64,000 bases of DNA. It comes from Streptomyces sp. NBC_01754 (GTDB lineage: Bacteria > Actinomycetota > Actinomycetes > Streptomycetales > Streptomycetaceae). Shown piece after piece: positions 45,650 to 53,152 of the stretch. Location: contig NZ_CP109132.1 of NCBI RefSeq assembly GCF_035918015.1, positions 5,270,001 through 5,334,000 on the forward strand, in the 5' to 3' direction. The first letter of the stretch is position 1, and every line of letters begins with the position of its first letter. The position numbers and the translations under genes were made by a program. The notes under the pieces were generated by a model. The model searched no databases, had not been told where the DNA came from, and saw nothing but the letters and a program-made list of their open reading frames with translations.

Positions 45650-45982
45650 ATGAAACCCAGCGTCCTGACCCGCTATCGGGTGATGGCCTACCTCACCGCC
45701 GTCATGTTGCTGATCCTCTGCGTCTGCATGATCTTCAAATACGGGTTCGGTACGGGTGAGGGCCTCACCCTCGTGGTCTCGCAGATCCACGGCGTGCTCT
45801 ACATCATCTACCTGGTCTTCGCCTTCGACCTCGGCTCCAAGGCGAAGTGGTCGATGGGCAAGCTGCTCTGGGTGCTGGTCTCCGGCACGATCCCGACGGC
45901 CGCGTTCTTCGTCGAGCGCAAGGTCGTCCGCGAGGTCGGACCACTGGTGGCGGACGGCGCCGCGCAGCCCGTGAAGGCCTGA
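45650..45982 (+). CDS. DUF3817 integral membrane protein (second copy)
   Basis: A 110-residue protein with about three membrane segments (YRVMAYLTAVMLLILCVCMIF; GVLYIIYLVFAFDLGSKAKWS; LLWVLVSGTIPTAAFFVE). It is paralogous to the protein at 37877-38227. ATG 45650 is preceded by TAGGCT seven bases upstream, suggesting leaderless expression. Function unknown. Confidence 0.9.
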   Translation: MKPSVLTRYRVMAYLTAVMLLILCVCMIFKYGFGTGEGLTLVVSQIHGVLYIIYLVFAFDLGSKAKWSMGKLLWVLVSGTIPTAAFFVERKVVREVGPLVADGAAQPVKA

Positions 45983-46042
45983 CCCGCGCCGCCCGGCCCA
46001 CCCCGCGACCGCCCCGCGTGAAAAGCGCAGGGCGGTTTGCCA

Positions 46043-46072
46043 TCGACATTTACTTGGACGTCCTAGTAAATT
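46043..46072 (+). promoter_or_regulatory. icmA promoter with overlapping 22-base palindromic operator
   Basis: TCGACA (46043-46048) and TAAATT (46067-46072) with an 18-base spacer form a promoter whose start should fall at or next to the icmA ATG (46079). A 22-base near-perfect palindrome, TTTACT-n-GGACGTCC-n-AGTAAA, fills 46049-46070, exactly spacer plus -10, so a bound protein would block polymerase. The regulator is unknown; a TetR-type acyl-CoA sensor would fit. Confidence 0.7.
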
Positions 46073-46078
46073 TGAGGC

Positions 46079-47779
46079 ATGGACGCTGACGCGATCGAGG
46101 AAGGCCGCCTCCGCTGGCAGGCCCGTTACGACAAGGCCCGCAAGCGTGACGCGGACTTCACCACGCTCTCCGGGGACCCGGTGGAGCCCGCGTACGGGCC
46201 ACGCCCCGGTGACACGTACGAGGGCTTCGAGCGGATCGGCTGGCCCGGCGAGTACCCCTTCACCCGGGGCCTGCACCCGACGGGCTACCGCGGCCGCACG
46301 TGGACCATCCGCCAGTTCGCCGGCTTCGGCAACGCCCGGCAGACCAACGAGCGCTACAAGATGATCCTGGCCGCGGGCGGCGGCGGGCTCAGTGTCGCCT
46401 TCGACATGCCGACGCTGATGGGCCGCGACTCCGACGACCCCCGCGCGCTGGGCGAGGTCGGGCACTGCGGCGTCGCGATCGACTCGGCCGCCGACATGGA
46501 GATCCTCTTCGGGGACATCCCGCTCGGCGACGTCACCACCTCGATGACGATCAGCGGGCCCGCCGTACCCGTCTTCTGCATGTACCTGGTCGCAGCCGAG
46601 CGCCAGGGCGTGGACCCCGGGGTGCTCAACGGCACGCTCCAGACGGACATCTTCAAGGAGTACATCGCGCAGAAGGAGTGGCTCTTCCAGCCCGAGCCCC
46701 ATCTGCGTCTCATCGGCGACCTGATGGAGCACTGCGCCCGCGACATCCCCGCCTACAAGCCGCTCTCCGTCTCCGGCTACCACATCCGCGAGGCCGGGGC
46801 GACGGCCGCGCAGGAGCTCGCGTACACCCTGGCGGACGGCTTCGGCTACGTGGAGCTCGGGCTCTCGCGCGGACTGGACGTCGACACCTTCGCCTCCGGG
46901 CTCTCCTTCTTCTTCGACGCGCACCTGGACTTCTTCGAGGAGATCGCCAAGTTCCGCGCCGCCCGCCGGATCTGGGCGCGCTGGATGAAGGAGGTGTACG
47001 GCGCGAAGAGCGACAAGGCGCAGTGGCTCCGCTTCCACACCCAGACCGCGGGTGTCTCGCTCACCGCCCAGCAGCCGTACAACAACGTCGTACGCACCGC
47101 CGTCGAGGCGCTGTCCGCCGTCCTGGGCGGCACCAACTCGCTGCACACCAACGCCCTGGACGAGACGCTGGCCCTCCCGTCGGAGCAGGCCGCCGAGATC
47201 GCCCTGCGCACCCAGCAGGTCCTCATGGAGGAGACCGGCGTCGCCAACGTCGCGGACCCGCTGGGCGGTTCCTGGTACGTCGAGCAGCTCACCGACCGCA
47301 TCGAGGCCGACGCCGAGAAGATCTTCGAGCAGATCAGGGAGCGGGGTACCCGGGCCCACCCCGACGGCAGGCACCCCATCGGGCCGATGACCTCCGGCAT
47401 CCTGCGGGGCATCGAGGACGGCTGGTTCACCGGCGAGATCGCCGAATCGGCCTTCCGCTACCAGCAGGCGCTGGAGAAGGGCGACAAGCGGGTCGTCGGC
47501 GTCAACGCCCACCACGGCTCGGTCACCGGGGACCTGGAGATCCTCCGGGTCAGCCACGAGGTCGAGCGCGACCAGGTGGTCGAGCTCGCGGCCCGCAAGG
47601 AGCGCCGCGACGACGCGGCCGTCCGTACGGCGCTGGAGGAGATGCTGGCCGCCGCCCGCGACGGCTCGAACATGATCGCGCCGATGCTCCGGGCCGTACG
47701 GGCCGAGGCGACCCTCGGCGAGATCTGCGGTGTGCTGCGCGACGAATGGGGTGTCTACACGGAGCCGCCGGGCTTCTGA
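46079..47779 (+). CDS. icmA: isobutyryl-CoA mutase large subunit
   Basis: A 566-residue TIM-barrel subunit of the adenosylcobalamin-dependent acyl-CoA mutase family, without the C-terminal B12-binding domain, as in IcmA. The residues that separate isobutyryl-CoA mutase from methylmalonyl-CoA mutase are at the exact IcmA positions: Phe80 in TIRQFAGFG (Tyr in MCM) and Gln198 in YIAQKEW (Arg in MCM). It therefore interconverts isobutyryl-CoA and n-butyryl-CoA, linking valine breakdown to butyryl and ethylmalonyl building blocks. The small B12-binding subunit IcmB is not in the window. A palindromic operator overlaps its promoter. A probable hairpin at 47805-47830 separates it from a convergent TetR gene. 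Confidence 0.95.
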   Translation: MDADAIEEGRLRWQARYDKARKRDADFTTLSGDPVEPAYGPRPGDTYEGFERIGWPGEYPFTRGLHPTGYRGRTWTIRQFAGFGNARQTNERYKMILAAGGGGLSVAFDMPTLMGRDSDDPRALGEVGHCGVAIDSAADMEILFGDIPLGDVTTSMTISGPAVPVFCMYLVAAERQGVDPGVLNGTLQTDIFKEYIAQKEWLFQPEPHLRLIGDLMEHCARDIPAYKPLSVSGYHIREAGATAAQELAYTLADGFGYVELGLSRGLDVDTFASGLSFFFDAHLDFFEEIAKFRAARRIWARWMKEVYGAKSDKAQWLRFHTQTAGVSLTAQQPYNNVVRTAVEALSAVLGGTNSLHTNALDETLALPSEQAAEIALRTQQVLMEETGVANVADPLGGSWYVEQLTDRIEADAEKIFEQIRERGTRAHPDGRHPIGPMTSGILRGIEDGWFTGEIAESAFRYQQALEKGDKRVVGVNAHHGSVTGDLEILRVSHEVERDQVVELAARKERRDDAAVRTALEEMLAAARDGSNMIAPMLRAVRAEATLGEICGVLRDEWGVYTEPPGF

Positions 47780-47839
47780 CGTCTGACACCCGGCCCCTCT
47801 GCCGCGTAAGGAACCGTGAGGGCCCTTACGGGGCGGCTC

Positions 47840-48481
47840 TCAGCCGGTCTCCGCCTCGGCGGAGAGCGAACGCAGCCCGGAGAGCAGCAGCAGCGTGAAG
47901 CGCCGGGCCCAGTCGGCGTCGACGGGCTCGGCGCTCACCAGCGTCCGGTGCACCACCGCGCCGGCGATCACGTCGAAGATCAGGTCGGCGGTCCGGGCCG
48001 CCACCTCCGCGTCCGGTTCGGCGGGCAGCTCGCCCCGCTGCTGGGCCCGCTCCCGGCCCTGGAGGACGAGGCGCTTCTGGCGTGCCACGATCGAGTTCCG
48101 TATGCGGTCCCGCAGCGCCTCGTCGCGCGTCGACTCGGCGACCACCGCCATGAGCGCCGTCCTGGTCTCCGGACGGTCCAGCAGCGCCGCGAACTGGAGC
48201 ACCACGGCCTGCACATCGGCCCTCAGGCTGCCCAGGTCCGGCAGTTCCAGCTCGTCGAAGAGGACCGCGACCGCGTCCACGACCAGCTCGTTCTTGCCCG
48301 CCCAGCGGCGGTAGAGGGTCGTCTTGGCCACCCCCGCCCGGCTCGCCACGTCACTCATCGTCAGCTTGGACCAGCCGAGATCGACCAGCGACGCGCGGGT
48401 CGCCTCCAGGATCGCGGCATCGGCCGCCGCGCTGCGCGGACGTCCGGACCGGGCGGGTCCGGTGAGGCTGTGGCTCGGCAT
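47840..48481 (-). CDS. TetR family transcriptional regulator
   Basis: A 213-residue regulator with an N-terminal helix-turn-helix (SKLTMSDVASRAGVAKTTLYRRWAGKNELVVDAV, about residues 38-72) and a TetR_C-type ligand domain. ATG 48481. A perfect 12-base palindrome TACCGGCCGGTA (48492-48503) ends 10 bases before the start codon and is the likely autoregulatory operator. It converges on icmA and is divergent from the thioredoxin-like gene. Ligand unknown. Confidence 0.92.
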   Translation of the reverse strand: MPSHSLTGPARSGRPRSAAADAAILEATRASLVDLGWSKLTMSDVASRAGVAKTTLYRRWAGKNELVVDAVAVLFDELELPDLGSLRADVQAVVLQFAALLDRPETRTALMAVVAESTRDEALRDRIRNSIVARQKRLVLQGRERAQQRGELPAEPDAEVAARTADLIFDVIAGAVVHRTLVSAEPVDADWARRFTLLLLSGLRSLSAEAETG

Positions 48482-48796
48482 GCGGCGACCATACCGGCCG
48501 GTAAGTACCGCTGACCGGCCCTGGAGACCGTGAGACAGATCACCGGAGGGTCTTGCCCCGGAGGGGGGCCGGGCAGTTACGCTACGGGTCGTAGCGTAAG
48601 ATGGCGGCGCACCGCCGGCTCGCGCCACGACCGAACGACAACCGCAGACGCCGGGTGGGGACCCGGTGCAGGCACGGGGTTTTCAGGGCCCCTGAACCGT
48701 GTTCGTCCGTCCGTCGCGCACTCCGGCGCGGCTGTGGACGGGCGCGGTTCGCGGATTGCTTTTCGCGACAGTGGTGCCAGGGGGGAGGATGTACGC
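48482..48796. promoter_or_regulatory. divergent regulatory region with two palindromes
   Basis: This 315-base gap between the TetR gene and the thioredoxin-like gene contains no gene. It holds TACCGGCCGGTA at 48492-48503, a typical TetR operator close to the tetR start. At 48577-48599 a 9-base perfect inverted repeat, TTACGCTAC and GTAGCGTAA, is separated by 5 bases. The second site also looks like a TetR-type operator and may serve another regulator. Confidence 0.65.
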
Positions 48797-49771
48797 ATGC
48801 AGCCTAGGAACATGTCCATGAGCGGCGTCGTCGACCTCGCCGCTGTGAAAGCGGCCGGAGAGGCCAAGGCGAAGGCGGAGCAGGCGCGCGCCGAATCCGC
48901 CCGCACCGGAGGCGGTGGCGGGGTGCCCCCGTCCTCCCTGGTGATCGACGTCGATGAGGCGGGCTTCGAGAGCGACGTCCTCCAGCGTTCCACCGAAGTC
49001 CCGGTCGTCATCGACTTCTGGGCCGAGTGGTGCGAACCGTGCAAACAGCTCGGCCCGCTCCTGGAGCGCCTCGCCACCGAGTACAACGGCCGTTTCGTGC
49101 TGGCCAAGGTCGACGTCGACGCCAACCAGATGCTGATGCAGCAGTTCGGGATCCAGGGCATCCCGGCGGTCTTCGCCGTCGTCGCGGGGCAGGCCCTCCC
49201 GCTCTTCCAGGGCGCCGCCCCGGAGAGCCAGATCCGTCAGACGCTGGACCAGTTGATCCAGGTCGGCGAAGAGCGTTTCGGCCTCACCGGGATCGTCGTC
49301 GACGCGGACGCAGACGCGGCGGACGAAGGCCCTCCCGCCGAGGTGCCCGCAGGGCCGTACGACGCCTTGCTGGAGGCCGCCGCGCAGGCGCTGGACGCCA
49401 GTGACTTCGACGGCGCGGTCCGTTCGTACCGCTCCGTGCTGTCGGAGGATCCCGTGAACACCGAGGCCAAGCTGGGGCTGGCCCAGGCCGAACTCCTGCG
49501 CAGGGTCGCGGACCTGGACCCGCAGAAGGTCCGTGCCGCGGCCGCGGAGAAGCCCGCCGACCCGGCGGCGCAGATGGACGCCGCCGACCTGGATCTGGTG
49601 GGCGGGCACGTCGAGGACGCCTTCGGCCGCCTCGTCGAGACGGTCCGGCGCACTTTCGGCGACGACCGTGACGCGGTGCGGGTGCGCCTGCTGGAACTCT
49701 TCGAGGTGATCGGCCCCGAGGACCCCCGGGTCGCCGCCGGCCGGACGGCTCTGGCGCGCGTCTTGTTCTGA
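48797..49771 (+). CDS. thioredoxin-TPR protein (YbbN/CnoX-like co-chaperone)
   Basis: A 324-residue cytoplasmic protein: an Ala/Lys/Glu-rich N-terminal extension (1-45), a thioredoxin fold at about 48-155 and a C-terminal tetratricopeptide-like region (about 190-324). The active-site motif is W78-C79-E80-P81-C82, so both redox cysteines are kept, unlike E. coli YbbN. The likely role is a redox-linked holdase or co-chaperone. ATG 48797 has GGGGGAGG upstream. A strong terminator follows the stop. Confidence 0.9.
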   Translation: MQPRNMSMSGVVDLAAVKAAGEAKAKAEQARAESARTGGGGGVPPSSLVIDVDEAGFESDVLQRSTEVPVVIDFWAEWCEPCKQLGPLLERLATEYNGRFVLAKVDVDANQMLMQQFGIQGIPAVFAVVAGQALPLFQGAAPESQIRQTLDQLIQVGEERFGLTGIVVDADADAADEGPPAEVPAGPYDALLEAAAQALDASDFDGAVRSYRSVLSEDPVNTEAKLGLAQAELLRRVADLDPQKVRAAAAEKPADPAAQMDAADLDLVGGHVEDAFGRLVETVRRTFGDDRDAVRVRLLELFEVIGPEDPRVAAGRTALARVLF

Positions 49772-49782
49772 TGTGACAAGTA

Positions 49783-49811
49783 GGCCGCGGTACCTCTTCG
49801 GTACCGCGGCC
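49783..49811 (+). terminator. strong intrinsic terminator after the thioredoxin gene
   Basis: A 12-base perfect stem (49783-49794 with 49800-49811) has a TCTTC loop, is followed by GTTTT, and lies 11 bases after the stop codon. Confidence 0.88.
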
Positions 49812-50370
49812 GTTTTCGCGGGCGAACGATAACGGGCACCTCCGCTTTACCAAATCTTGACATTCGGACGCCCTGTTACTCGCAGTAAATCGCCTTCCGT
49901 GGTCTGTCCCGTTACGTGCGGCAATCGCACCGTTCGGGCGTCCCTTCCGTGCCACCCTGTGTGCCCGCCCGGTATCGCCTCGTCGTGCCCCGGTTATCGC
50001 CCCGTTACTAGTGAGTAACGACCCCCCTTGTGTCGCGGCCGGGAATGCACCACGATCGGCCACGCTCGGTCCAGTACCCGTCAGCCCGACAGCCGGTCGG
50101 TGCGGACGGCCTGTTGGGTCCCCACCGGGTGGTCGGCGGCAGTGGCGCCGATCGCGGACAGGGGGGTTCCCCGCCCCTCGGCGGGGCCTGTCCGGCCGGT
50201 CGCGCAGACGTGCGGCCAGTGGTTGTCGCTCGGGGGTGATCGCCGGTGACTCGGAAGCGGTACGCGCCTCCGGTCAGGGCGCTCTCCTTCCCGAGGACGT
50301 AGCACTTCTCCCATCCCAGGACGGGCACATGGCCCGCACCGGAGATGTACGTCCGAGAAGGAGGAAAAGA
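49812..50370 (+). promoter_or_regulatory. long upstream region of the DUF6230 gene with GTTAC motifs
   Basis: This 559-base stretch carries no supported gene. TTGACA occurs at 49857-49862, a good -35 box without an obvious -10 partner at 17 bases. GTTAC or GTAAC half-sites occur at 49875, 49911, 50004 and 50015. The last two form an 18-base inverted repeat (50003-50020, CGTTACT-n4-AGTAACG). Such GTTAC clusters resemble binding sites described for MtrA in Streptomyces; the regulator here is inferred. Confidence 0.5.
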
Positions 50371-51033
50371 ATGAGTTCCCAAGTTCGCGGTGGAACGAGA
50401 TGGAAGCGTTTCGCCCTGGTCATGGTGCCGAGCGTCGCGGCGACCGCCGCCGTCGGTATCGGACTGGCGCAGGGCGCGCTCGCCGCGTCGTTCAGCGTGT
50501 CGGGGCAGGAGTTCAAGGTCAAGGCCACCGAGCTCGAAGGCTACAACTTCGTGCAGTACGGCAGCGTGGCCTCGGGCAAGACGCTGGACGGCGAGGCCAT
50601 GAACGCCCCGGTCGCGGTGTCGGGCTTCAGCGAGGCCTACATCACGAACATGTGCCAGTCGGTCGTCACGCCCGGCCTGCCCTTCGGTATCGGCAGCGTC
50701 ACCCTGAGGCTGGAGGCGGGCGGCAAGGGCCATGACCGCGTCTACGCCAAGGACCTCTACCTCGACGTGTCGCAGCTCGACGCCGACGCCGAGTTCAAGA
50801 ACATCGACATCGGGGTCGCGGCGGGCTCCCTCACGAAGTTCCCGGGGAGCAAGGACGGGCCCACGGGCATCCAGCCCAACACCGCGGCCAACCCCAACGG
50901 GTTCTCGCAGCGCGCCAAGGAAGCCCGGCTGAAGAACGTCGAGCAGAAGGCGTGGGCCACCACGGCCGGCACCTTCAACCTCAGCGGTCTGAAGCTGCGC
51001 CTCCACAAGGGCACCGACAAGGAGTGCTACTAA
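50371..51033 (+). CDS. DUF6230 secreted or surface protein
   Basis: A 220-residue protein with a signal-type segment (KRFALVMVPSVAATAAVGIGLAQGALA, residues about 12-38) and a beta-rich extracellular domain, with two cysteines (TNMCQSV and the penultimate residue). ATG 50371 follows a strong AAGGAGGAAAAG. It is co-directional with a DUF6114 gene and a secreted protein gene, a trio I recall as conserved in Streptomyces. Old annotations call it cholesterol esterase, but no esterase motif is visible. Function unknown. Confidence 0.85.
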   Translation: MSSQVRGGTRWKRFALVMVPSVAATAAVGIGLAQGALAASFSVSGQEFKVKATELEGYNFVQYGSVASGKTLDGEAMNAPVAVSGFSEAYITNMCQSVVTPGLPFGIGSVTLRLEAGGKGHDRVYAKDLYLDVSQLDADAEFKNIDIGVAAGSLTKFPGSKDGPTGIQPNTAANPNGFSQRAKEARLKNVEQKAWATTAGTFNLSGLKLRLHKGTDKECY

Positions 51034-51130
51034 GCACCCGTCCGGGTGGCCGGGGCCGGCGTCCCGTCGGCTTCCGGCCACCCTCCCCTTCTCTTCTCAC
51101 AGCAGTACCGGTTCCAGGGAGCTGTTTTCC

Positions 51131-51691
51131 ATGAGCCCCGAGTCCACAGGGCAGAACGAGCACTACCTCACCGTCTTCCGGAGGGGATTCCGTACCTGGC
51201 GGGGTGACCGGCCGTTCTGGGCGGGACTGTTCACCATGGCAGGTGGTCTTCCCATCGCCTACTTCCCGTACGCCAACATGCATCTCGGCAACGTCACGCT
51301 GGCGATGTCCACCACAGCGGGCGCGGCTTCACTGATCATCGGGGTCCTGCTGGTCACCCTGGGCCTGACCATGTGGTTCCACAGCATCGTCCGGGTGTTC
51401 GCCGGGGTCGCCGCGATCCTTCTGGCGCTGATCTCCATCCCCGTCGCCAACATCGGCGGCTTCGTGATCGGTTTCCTCCTCGCCCTGCTCGGCGGAGCGC
51501 TCTCCGTCTCCTGGGCTCCGGGCGAGCCCGCGGCCGAGGACGGCGACGAGGAGAGGGCGCCGGCGGCGGTCGGCGCGTCCCTCCTGGCGGAACACGGGGC
51601 GGACGGCGAACAGGCGACGGCGGCCGTCCCACGGCAGCCGGCGGACCTCGACGCGACCGTCCAGGCCGACGGGAGGAACCGTGCGGGGTGA
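51131..51691 (+). CDS. DUF6114 integral membrane protein
   Basis: A 186-residue protein with four hydrophobic segments (about residues 33-48, 58-80, 87-105 and 108-128) and a disordered acidic C-terminal tail (130-186). The start is ATG 51131. Its last 11 bases overlap the next gene. It probably acts with the DUF6230 protein at the membrane; mechanism unknown. Confidence 0.85.
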   Translation: MSPESTGQNEHYLTVFRRGFRTWRGDRPFWAGLFTMAGGLPIAYFPYANMHLGNVTLAMSTTAGAASLIIGVLLVTLGLTMWFHSIVRVFAGVAAILLALISIPVANIGGFVIGFLLALLGGALSVSWAPGEPAAEDGDEERAPAAVGASLLAEHGADGEQATAAVPRQPADLDATVQADGRNRAG

Positions 51692-52967
51692 CGAGACACA
51701 GCCCGACGCGGCCGGGGACGGTACCCGGACGGGGGGCGGCCCCCGCCACGCGGCACCCAGGAAGTCGCTTCTGACGAAGCTTCACCTGCCCTCCGGCAAG
51801 AAGGCGTTCGCCCTCGCGGCGATGCCCACGGCGGTCTTCGTCGGCATGGGACTCACCCCCAGGCTGGCCCTGGCCGACGACAACCCCGACATCCCCTTCG
51901 CCCCCGGTCCGTGCGTGACCCGCTCCGACGAGCCGAGCGAGTCGCGGGAGCCGGAGGCGACACCGGCCCCGAGCCCCACGCCCACCGGCGACACCGGCGA
52001 GGACGGGCAGGACGACAGGCCGGGCACGGGCGGGACCCAGGCCCCGAAGCCCACCGGGAGTCCCAGCGCCCAGGAGAGTCCCGGCGCCTTCGCGCAGAAG
52101 ACCGGGAGCGCCGCGAAGAAGGCCGAGGCGACGCCCACCCCCACCGAGTCGACGAACCCCCTCGACCCGCTGGGTGTCGGCGACGCGCTCAGGGACTTCT
52201 TCCACATCCCCGCCAAGGAGACGGCGATCCCGTCCCCGAGCACCACCACCGGACCCCCTGACGAGGCGGAGGACGAGGCGCCGGCCCCGGCGAAGGAGGC
52301 GAAGGACCCCGCGAAGGACGACGGGGACCCGGCGCGGGACGCGGCGGACAAGACCGCCGACGCCATCCGCGAGGCCGCCGGCCAGGCGGGCAGGGACGTC
52401 GAGGAGCTGGACGAGGACGTCAAGGGCCTCGACCCGGTCAAGGACGAGGACGTCCCGGACGGGGCCAAGCCGCGCTTCCCGTGCCCGGTGCCCGACCCCG
52501 ATGCGCTCGCCGCGGCCGGCCAGGAGCAGGGCGTCCCGCTCCTCCCGACCGATCCGTGGATCCTGGAGTCGTCGCTGCTCACGCTCAACGGCCTGGACTA
52601 CAAGGGCATCGTCGAGGTGCGCACGGGGGACGGCGGCACCAAGAAGGTGCTGAAGTTCACCGCGAAGTCCGTCGACATCAAGGACCTGCACCAGCTGACG
52701 ACGGGCCCGGTCGGCACCACCGGCCACGTCAAGGCGCGTGGCGGCTCCACGTCGACCATCCGGGACGGCCAGGTGACGATGTACACGGAGGAGCTGAAGG
52801 GCAACCTCTTCGGCCTCATCCCGATCACCTTCAGCCCCGAGACCCCGCCGCCGCTGAACGTGCCGTTCGCGTTCTTCACCAAGGTGAGGGTGGTCCAGGC
52901 AGGCCAGTTCGGCGGGACGCTCAAGGTCCCCGGCCTGCAGAACTACTTCACCGGCGGGAACGGCTAG
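51681..52967 (+). CDS. secreted or anchored protein with long disordered linker
   Basis: A 428-residue protein. A cytoplasmic basic N-terminus (1-40) leads to one hydrophobic segment (FALAAMPTAVFVGMGLTPRLALA, about 47-69). A long Pro/Glu/Ala/Asp-rich linker (80-260) follows, then a C-terminal folded domain of about 165 residues (LTLNGLDYKGIVEVRTGDGGTKKVLKFTAKSVDIKDLHQL). GTG 51681 has GGGAGGAACC upstream, inside the end of the DUF6114 gene, so the three genes form a coupled operon. Function not known. Confidence 0.8.
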   Translation: MRGDETQPDAAGDGTRTGGGPRHAAPRKSLLTKLHLPSGKKAFALAAMPTAVFVGMGLTPRLALADDNPDIPFAPGPCVTRSDEPSESREPEATPAPSPTPTGDTGEDGQDDRPGTGGTQAPKPTGSPSAQESPGAFAQKTGSAAKKAEATPTPTESTNPLDPLGVGDALRDFFHIPAKETAIPSPSTTTGPPDEAEDEAPAPAKEAKDPAKDDGDPARDAADKTADAIREAAGQAGRDVEELDEDVKGLDPVKDEDVPDGAKPRFPCPVPDPDALAAAGQEQGVPLLPTDPWILESSLLTLNGLDYKGIVEVRTGDGGTKKVLKFTAKSVDIKDLHQLTTGPVGTTGHVKARGGSTSTIRDGQVTMYTEELKGNLFGLIPITFSPETPPPLNVPFAFFTKVRVVQAGQFGGTLKVPGLQNYFTGGNG

Positions 52968-52970
52968 TAC

Positions 52971-53035
52971 CGCGACGGGGCGGACGCCGTCCAGCCCCGG
53001 TCCGCCCACCGCGACAGACGGTCCGCCCCGTCGCG
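52971..53035 (+). terminator. long-loop inverted repeat after the DUF6230 operon
   Basis: A 15-base perfect inverted repeat (52971-52985 with 53021-53035) has a 35-base loop and begins 4 bases after the stop codon. It is possibly a first terminator or RNA-stabilising structure ahead of the stronger hairpin downstream. Confidence 0.5.
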
Positions 53036-53052
53036 AGGCCCGTCCCGGATCC

Positions 53053-53105
53053 GCACGGCACCGCGGGCCGTCCCCCGCCGAGGGGGACGGCCCGCGGTGC
53101 CGTGC
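53053..53105. terminator. very stable bidirectional terminator hairpin
   Basis: A perfect 24-base stem (53053-53076 with 53082-53105) has a 5-base GCCGA loop. It lies between the convergent DUF6230 operon and pyruvate kinase gene. It is the longest perfect hairpin I found in the window. Confidence 0.88.
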
Positions 53106-53152
53106 CTGACGGCGGGCCGCCGGAAGCCCGCCGCCGTACGTGCGACGGCGCG

